A DNA stretch of 64,000 nucleotides from Neisseriaceae bacterium (GTDB lineage Bacteria; Pseudomonadota; Gammaproteobacteria; Burkholderiales; UBA11063): assembly GCA_003963245.1 (NCBI GenBank), contig RXJX01000025.1, positions 1 through 64,000 on the forward strand, given 5' to 3'. Below are positions 59,678-64,000 of the stretch, piece by piece. Position numbers and translations under genes: made by a program. The notes below the pieces were generated by a model that ran no database searches, was not told the origin of the DNA, and worked only from the letters and a program-made list of their open reading frames with translations. How positions within the stretch are numbered: position 1 is the first letter of the stretch; every line of letters begins with the position of its first letter.

Positions 59678-60358
59678 ATGTATAAAGTAATTTTAATAAC
59701 TGGTGCAACTAGTGGTATAGGTTTAGAGTGTGTTAATAAATTTTTAGAAATAAATAATACAATTATTTTTGCACTTGGACGTAATTTGTCTAAAATTAAT
59801 ATATGTAATGATAGATTAATTATTAAAGAGTGTGATGTAACTAAAGTTAATGAAATATACTCTATTGTTAATGAAGTGAAAAGCTATGGAATGATTGATT
59901 GTGTAATTAATGCTGCTGGAGTTGCAAGTCGAGGAGATAATACGATTGATGAACATGATTCAATACAGGAAATGATTGAAACTAATATATTGGGTACAAC
60001 TAATGTAATTGAATGTGTTTTACCAATTATGCGCGAAAATAAATCTGGGACAATTATTAATTTAAGTTCTCTTGCTGACCGTTATCCACGTCCAAACAAT
60101 GCTGTTTATGCAGCAACTAAAGCGTATATAAAAAGTTTCTCTGATTCATTGAGATTGCAAAATGCTAAGTATAATATAAGAGTTATAAATTTAGCTCCAG
60201 CATTAGTTGCAACTCCAATGGTTAATGACGTACTTGGAATAAAAGATGGTACAATAAAAATAAAAGATTTTGGTGAGATTATTAAGTTTATGTATATGCA
60301 ACCACAAGATATATGTATTAGAGATATAGTAATAGCACCGACTAGCTATGAAGGTTAA
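59678..60358 (+). CDS. short-chain dehydrogenase/reductase
   Basis: A 226-residue SDR. The cofactor motif GATSGIG is at residues 8-14, the NAAG motif and the catalytic Ser (INLSSLAD) and YAATK (Tyr-Lys) follow in order. It belongs to the classical YdfG-like group by its FALGRN start, so the cofactor is likely NADP. The substrate is unknown. It is two bases after waaA and probably co-transcribed. Confidence 0.88.
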   Translation: MYKVILITGATSGIGLECVNKFLEINNTIIFALGRNLSKINICNDRLIIKECDVTKVNEIYSIVNEVKSYGMIDCVINAAGVASRGDNTIDEHDSIQEMIETNILGTTNVIECVLPIMRENKSGTIINLSSLADRYPRPNNAVYAATKAYIKSFSDSLRLQNAKYNIRVINLAPALVATPMVNDVLGIKDGTIKIKDFGEIIKFMYMQPQDICIRDIVIAPTSYEG

Positions 60359-60428
60359 TCACTAATATTATTGAGATATTAATTAATATGATAAGATAAT
60401 GTGAGATTTAAATTAAAAGTGTATAAAA

Positions 60429-61076
60429 ATGAGTGCAAAAGTTATAGTTGTAACAAATCAAAAAGGTGGTTGTGGGAAAACAACCCTAACCATGAATTTA
60501 GCGGGTACTATTGGTCTAAACGCAAAAGTATTATTGATTGATGGTGATCCTCAAGGAAGCGCAACTCGTTGGGCTTATAGTAGTAGTGATGATAAACCAT
60601 TTCCTGCTGCTGTTATGAGTTTGGCAAATGTTACTGATAAAGTGAATCGTGAAATTAAGAAATATCTTGAAGATTATGAATATATATTTGTTGACTGTCC
60701 ACCAGCAATTGACAATAATTTCACTTCTTCTGCTTTATTAATTGCTGATTTAGCTTTAGTGCCTGTTATACCTAGCCCAACCGATTTGTGGGCGGCAGTT
60801 GGAATTCAAAAATTGATTTCTAATGTAAGCGAGATAAACGATAAACTTGTGTCGCGTTTAGTTGCTAACATGTGTCAAAGTAATATTAGCATATCTAAAG
60901 AAGCTTTGGAATTAATTACTGAATTTGACTTTCCTAAAACTGATACCGATATTTATCAACGAACTGCGTATCGTCAGGCTGCTGCGTTTGGTGGAACAGT
61001 GTTGGATTTAGATAATCAGAAGGCAAAATTGGAAATAAGTGATTTAGTCAAAGAAATTTTGGCAATATTAAATTAA
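60429..61076 (+). CDS. orphan ParA-family ATPase
   Basis: A 215-residue ParA/MinD-family ATPase without the N-terminal DNA-binding helix-turn-helix. It has the deviant Walker A with signature lysine (QKGGCGKTT), the A' motif DGDPQGSATRW, and Walker B FVDCPPA. It is shorter than Soj-type chromosomal ParA (about 255) and resembles ParF/McdA-type ATPases, which position plasmids or cell organelles. No parB follows; the next gene, 20 bases on, encodes a charged, phasin-like protein that may be the adaptor. Located 3.2 kb from the origin candidate. Confidence 0.88.
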   Translation: MSAKVIVVTNQKGGCGKTTLTMNLAGTIGLNAKVLLIDGDPQGSATRWAYSSSDDKPFPAAVMSLANVTDKVNREIKKYLEDYEYIFVDCPPAIDNNFTSSALLIADLALVPVIPSPTDLWAAVGIQKLISNVSEINDKLVSRLVANMCQSNISISKEALELITEFDFPKTDTDIYQRTAYRQAAAFGGTVLDLDNQKAKLEISDLVKEILAILN

Positions 61077-61096
61077 AATTATCAGGAGTAATTAAA

Positions 61097-61657
61097 ATGG
61101 CAACTAAATTAACCTCATCATTAAGAAAATCAATTAATGCAGAAAAACAAAGTGTCGAAGACAAACAACCGGAAATAAATAAGAAACGAGTTGTTCGTAA
61201 GACTGCCACAAAGCCAATAGAAGTGCCTAAAGTCGAAAGCACAGAGCTTCCAGTGGAACCTATGAAATCTGAAATAGCGAAAGATATTAAACTGGCAGCT
61301 AAAACTGATAATGCAAGTGTGCAAGTTGAAACCAAGAAATCTGTGGGACCAATACTTGAATTAGGAAATATTAGCCCATTTTTGCAAAAAAATATGGATA
61401 TGATAAAAAATTCAAATGCTGAAATTACTAACTATAGTCATGAGTTTATTTCTTCTTTTTTAGAAAATTTATTGGTAATTAATGATGATTTAGCTGATTA
61501 TATAAAAAAATTGCTAGATATAAAAAATGTAAGTAATATACACAACGTTAATTTGGAGTTTTTAACAACATTACGTAAAAGACAAAAAGAACTTATTGAT
61601 AAGAATATGCAATTAACCAGTCAGTTGGAAATATTTAAATTACCAAAATTGTTTTAA
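61097..61657 (+). CDS. charged disordered + helical protein, phasin-like partner of ParA
   Basis: A 186-residue protein with two parts. The first ~90 residues are rich in Lys, Glu, Pro and Thr with no hydrophobic core (NKKRVVRKTATKPIEVPKVE). The last ~90 are helical and resemble a phasin-type granule-binding domain: ISPFLQKNMDMIKNSNAEI, DIKNVSNIHNVNLEFL, and KRQKELIDKNMQLTSQLE. AGGAG precedes the ATG. The gene is 20 bases after the ParA ATPase and followed by a terminator, so the two form one operon. Adaptors of ParA-type ATPases often have a basic disordered end that stimulates ATPase and an end that binds cargo. Homology is not proven. Confidence 0.65.
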   Translation: MATKLTSSLRKSINAEKQSVEDKQPEINKKRVVRKTATKPIEVPKVESTELPVEPMKSEIAKDIKLAAKTDNASVQVETKKSVGPILELGNISPFLQKNMDMIKNSNAEITNYSHEFISSFLENLLVINDDLADYIKKLLDIKNVSNIHNVNLEFLTTLRKRQKELIDKNMQLTSQLEIFKLPKLF

Positions 61658-61661
61658 ATTT

Positions 61662-61695
61662 AAAAATCCTTAGTTTTTAACTAAGGATTTTTTTA
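61662..61695. terminator. bidirectional terminator between the ParA operon and the PLP enzyme gene
   Basis: A 14-bp perfect stem: AAAAATCCTTAGTT (61662-61675) with AACTAAGGATTTTT (61679-61692), three-base loop, T run to the right and A run to the left. It serves both convergent transcripts. Confidence 0.9.
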
Positions 61696-62555
61696 TATCT
61701 TTTCAACATGGTTGTATTACCAATAGTACCACCACAATGTATATAAAGAATAGGTGATGATATTTTATTTAAATGATTAAGAAGAATGTTCCACGCGATT
61801 GGATCATATACCATATCAAATTCAATTTGACTGGTATTTTGAATGTCAGTAATTGTTTTATATAGCTCAGCATATGGAGTAGCAAAACGATATGTGTCGT
61901 TAACCAAAATATTAGGTTTGTTTTGTTTTGTAGTAATTAATGCTTCAAATTGTTTTAATAAGTATTCTGGACTACCTACGCAATTGGTTGTATAAACTTC
62001 AAACTCTGGTAAATGCTTTTGTAAGTACAGGGCACTGGTTCCTGTGCCTGAAGCAATGAAAATTGCAAGTTGTTGAAAATTCTGCTGTTGAGCCCATGCT
62101 CTGATCTCATGTGCAAGTTGTTGTATTCCATATTCAGCTTCAATTTGTGCACCACCTTGCTTTATCAATAGTTGATTGCTTTTGATTGTACTAGCTAAAT
62201 TGTCACAGAATGAATTATAATCATTTTTAAGCTCGATAAGTTGCATTCCATTTTGTAAGCTATATGTTAAATTTCCTGAAGTTTCACTTTTTGCTTGAGT
62301 GGAGAGTGTTTTAATATAATAAATAAAATTCCACTGCTTTAATTTTGCCAAGCAAGATAAGGAGTACATTAAATTAGATTGACTACCGCCATAACTTACT
62401 AATGTATCAATATGTGGTAGTGAATTCTCTAGGTAATAAGCTAATTTACGTGCTTTGTTGCCACTAAATTGTGGATCAAGCAGATCATCGCGTTTGACGT
62501 AAAATGTGTGTTGTTTATAATCAAATTGACTAATAGGGGAATTTATTAAACGCAT
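61677..62555 (-). CDS. PLP-dependent deaminase (ACC deaminase/D-cysteine desulfhydrase family)
   Basis: A fold-type II PLP enzyme of 292 residues. The PLP lysine is in FSGNKARKL near residue 33, with the SQSNL motif (VSYGGSQSNLMYSLS) and the phosphate loop ASGTGTSALYL. Members act on D-cysteine, ACC or related amino acids, releasing ammonia and a keto acid. The substrate cannot be told. It is tightly followed by the RibD-C type gene upstream on the same strand (2-base gap). Confidence 0.85.
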   Translation of the reverse strand: MRLINSPISQFDYKQHTFYVKRDDLLDPQFSGNKARKLAYYLENSLPHIDTLVSYGGSQSNLMYSLSCLAKLKQWNFIYYIKTLSTQAKSETSGNLTYSLQNGMQLIELKNDYNSFCDNLASTIKSNQLLIKQGGAQIEAEYGIQQLAHEIRAWAQQQNFQQLAIFIASGTGTSALYLQKHLPEFEVYTTNCVGSPEYLLKQFEALITTKQNKPNILVNDTYRFATPYAELYKTITDIQNTSQIEFDMVYDPIAWNILLNHLNKISSPILYIHCGGTIGNTTMLKRYKKILS

Positions 62556-62557
62556 TT

Positions 62558-63421
62558 TTAATAACTAACTTTATAGCGAGGATACACGAAATTATAACCT
62601 AAGCTGTGTAAAGTAAGAATTGTATAATGAGGATGTGTATTTACGGCAAATGAATTATTAAATTGCCCTAAACTACTTGTATCACCACCAATATATACCC
62701 CTGATTGATTAATCCAAGCTTCATCTAATAATTGTAATTGTTGTAAGTGGTGATGGTAGTATGGGGATTCATTTAAAATAGTTTGTACTCCGTTTTGATA
62801 AAGTTTTTGGATTAATTTATTTAGATCTAAAGTATTATCTAATATAATTTGTTTTTTATTTACCAAATTTAGTTGTTTAATATTGCCTAGGATAAAATGT
62901 TGTGGAAGTAATTCAGGTGCTTGTTGAGTAAAGATGATCAGAGGAATATCATTATCTTGGCAAAGTAATTCATTAGTGAAATCAATTTTATTAGAATTAC
63001 GAGTGAGAATAATATGCAGTAAATTTTGGGGTTTATCTAGCTTTGTGCGTAATTGCTGTAATTCTGGGGCATTTATTTGCGCTGTAAAATCGTTTTTTTC
63101 TATATAAAGGCTATTGCTGCCAATTATAACTGCATCACTAATTGAACGCGCAAGCTGCAAAATCCACCAATCTGCATAGCGCTCACCTTCGCTTGCAGCA
63201 AAATTATGTTTGGCTATGGCAAATCCACTACTGAAATCTGGGTAATTTAATTTACCATCCACAGAAAGCGCGAAGCAACTGAAAATAAATGGACGGTTAG
63301 TAATTTGTGGTAAGTGTAGATATGAGGATAAGCATTGATTCAAATATTCTGATTTTATTGGAGTATAGCTCATTGTCTCTAATATTGGGTTATTGATTAA
63401 TAGCTTAAATTGAGGATGCAT
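62558..63421 (-). CDS. RibD C-terminal-domain (riboflavin reductase-like) protein
   Basis: A protein of the dihydrofolate-reductase-like RibD C-terminal family. It has RPFIFSCFALSVDGKLNYPD and later SISDAVIIGSNSLYIEKNDF, the NADPH-binding core. I start at the ATG at 63421 (MHPQFKLLINNP), which leaves a short gap to recG; a longer frame from 63469 overlaps recG by 44 bases. The deaminase domain of bifunctional RibD is absent. It may reduce a pyrimidine-like compound; the role is unknown. Confidence 0.75.
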   Translation of the reverse strand: MHPQFKLLINNPILETMSYTPIKSEYLNQCLSSYLHLPQITNRPFIFSCFALSVDGKLNYPDFSSGFAIAKHNFAASEGERYADWWILQLARSISDAVIIGSNSLYIEKNDFTAQINAPELQQLRTKLDKPQNLLHIILTRNSNKIDFTNELLCQDNDIPLIIFTQQAPELLPQHFILGNIKQLNLVNKKQIILDNTLDLNKLIQKLYQNGVQTILNESPYYHHHLQQLQLLDEAWINQSGVYIGGDTSSLGQFNNSFAVNTHPHYTILTLHSLGYNFVYPRYKVSY

Positions 63422-63425
63422 TTTA

Positions 63426-64000
63426 TTATATTCCGGAATAAATTTGCTTATTATGAAACCACAATTCAACTAATTGCTTAGCTTTAATTGGATATGTTTC
63501 TACCAATAATTTAGCAATTTCTCGCGCCGCATGTAGTATATCCAAATCTTCTTCTAAATTTGCAAAGCGTAGAGCTGGTAATCCGCTTTGTCTTTGTCCA
63601 AGTAACTCACCCGGTCCACGAATAAGTAAATCTTGTCTGGCAATTTCAAAACCATCCGTTGTAGTTGAGATTACTTTGAGGCGTTGTTTAGCAATTTCGC
63701 TGAGTTTGTTTTCATAAAGTAAGATACATTGGCTCTCGATGTCACCACGACCAACGCGACCGCGTAATTGATGAAGTTGTGCTAGACCCATACGCTCACT
63801 GTGTTCAATAACCATTATACTTGCATTGGGAACATCAACACCGACTTCAATAACCGTGGTTGCAACTAGAACCTGAGTCCATCCTGACACAAAATCTGCC
63901 ATGATTTCTGCTTTGTCTTTAGGTTTCATCTTGCCATGCACTAAGCCAACTTTTATTGGTGCTAATGCTGTGCAAAGTTCGTTATAGGTATTAATTGCAT
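63426..64000 (-). CDS. recG: ATP-dependent DNA helicase RecG (3' part, cut by the window edge)
   Basis: The C-terminal 190 or so residues of RecG, which remodels stalled replication forks. Helicase motif V is in VLVATTVIEVGVDVPNAS and motif VI in QLHQLRGRVGRG, followed by the DLLIRGPGELLGQRQSGLP block. The frame continues without a stop to base 64000 (upstream residues ELCTALAPIKVGLVHGKMK), so the gene extends to the right beyond the window. It is followed by the RibD-C gene after four bases. Confidence 0.93.
   Translation of the reverse strand, partial: AINTYNELCTALAPIKVGLVHGKMKPKDKAEIMADFVSGWTQVLVATTVIEVGVDVPNASIMVIEHSERMGLAQLHQLRGRVGRGDIESQCILLYENKLSEIAKQRLKVISTTTDGFEIARQDLLIRGPGELLGQRQSGLPALRFANLEEDLDILHAAREIAKLLVETYPIKAKQLVELWFHNKQIYSGI

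Noticed and set aside
60429-61657. Standard chromosomal parAB pair
   Set aside because: The second protein lacks a ParB helix-turn-helix or the ParB/Srx box, and the ATPase lacks the size of Soj.

Overview
The window comes from the chromosome of an A+T-rich Gram-negative bacterium. It carries the LPS core genes waaC and waaA, a pilMNOPQ-aroK type IV pilus operon, a complete nine-gene F1Fo ATP synthase operon, Rho, a TolC-type outer-membrane channel and many Sec or lipoprotein signals. The rsmB-ntrY-ntrX block, the short NtrX without an AAA+ domain and the scoAB pair fit a betaproteobacterium, probably a low-G+C relative of the Neisseriales. That placement is inference. I found no rRNA, tRNA, CRISPR array, insertion sequence or prophage.

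Layout. 1-9.8 kb: a glutamate-receptor-like ligand-gated channel, a Nif3-like protein, AhpC, a small exported Ala/Lys/His peptide, GreA, a C69 dipeptidase, a two-domain DUF1566 lipoprotein and two tandem LysR regulators. 9.9-17.4 kb: one tightly packed plus-strand run (msrA, msrB, a Cys-rich membrane peptide, a sterol-desaturase-like hydroxylase, DUF547, TVP38, a MerA-like flavin reductase, a CDP-alcohol phosphatidyltransferase, an SSS symporter and a membrane protein). It looks like an envelope redox and lipid operon. 17.4-24.5 kb: a nagA-regulator pair, an isochorismatase-fold protein without its nucleophile, tolC, rho and trxA. 24.8-37.7 kb: malic enzyme, DUF2164, GNAT, a long AvcD-like antiphage deaminase, metH, a quinone reductase, rsmA and scoAB. 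37.7-56.6 kb: an almost 19 kb run of minus-strand genes (aroK, pilQPONM, atpCDGAHFEBI, cysS, ntrX, ntrY, rsmB, fpr). 57.2-61.7 kb: plus-strand genes (waaC, a small ORF, waaA, an SDR, a ParA-like ATPase and a phasin-like protein). 61.7-64 kb: a PLP enzyme, a RibD-C reductase and the 3' part of recG.

The most striking region is 55.8-61.7 kb. A 562-bp intergenic island (56646-57207, about 12% G+C in the part I counted) separates the long leftward gene run from the rightward genes. It contains a perfect DnaA box, near-match boxes and repeated AT modules. It is flanked by two 16-bp parS-like sites, each one base from the classical consensus, and sampled G/C skew changes sign across it. Together this points to a chromosomal replication origin (oriC) that is not beside dnaA. 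Next to it lies an orphan ParA ATPase paired with a protein that has a disordered, charged N-terminus and a helical phasin-like C-terminus. This resembles a ParA/adaptor system for positioning a cell cargo rather than a standard parAB pair.

Other points of interest are a frameshift that splits pilQ, a bacterial glutamate receptor without the TVGYGD potassium filter, and a 750-residue AvcD with an extra N-terminal region and two abutting palindromes in front of it.
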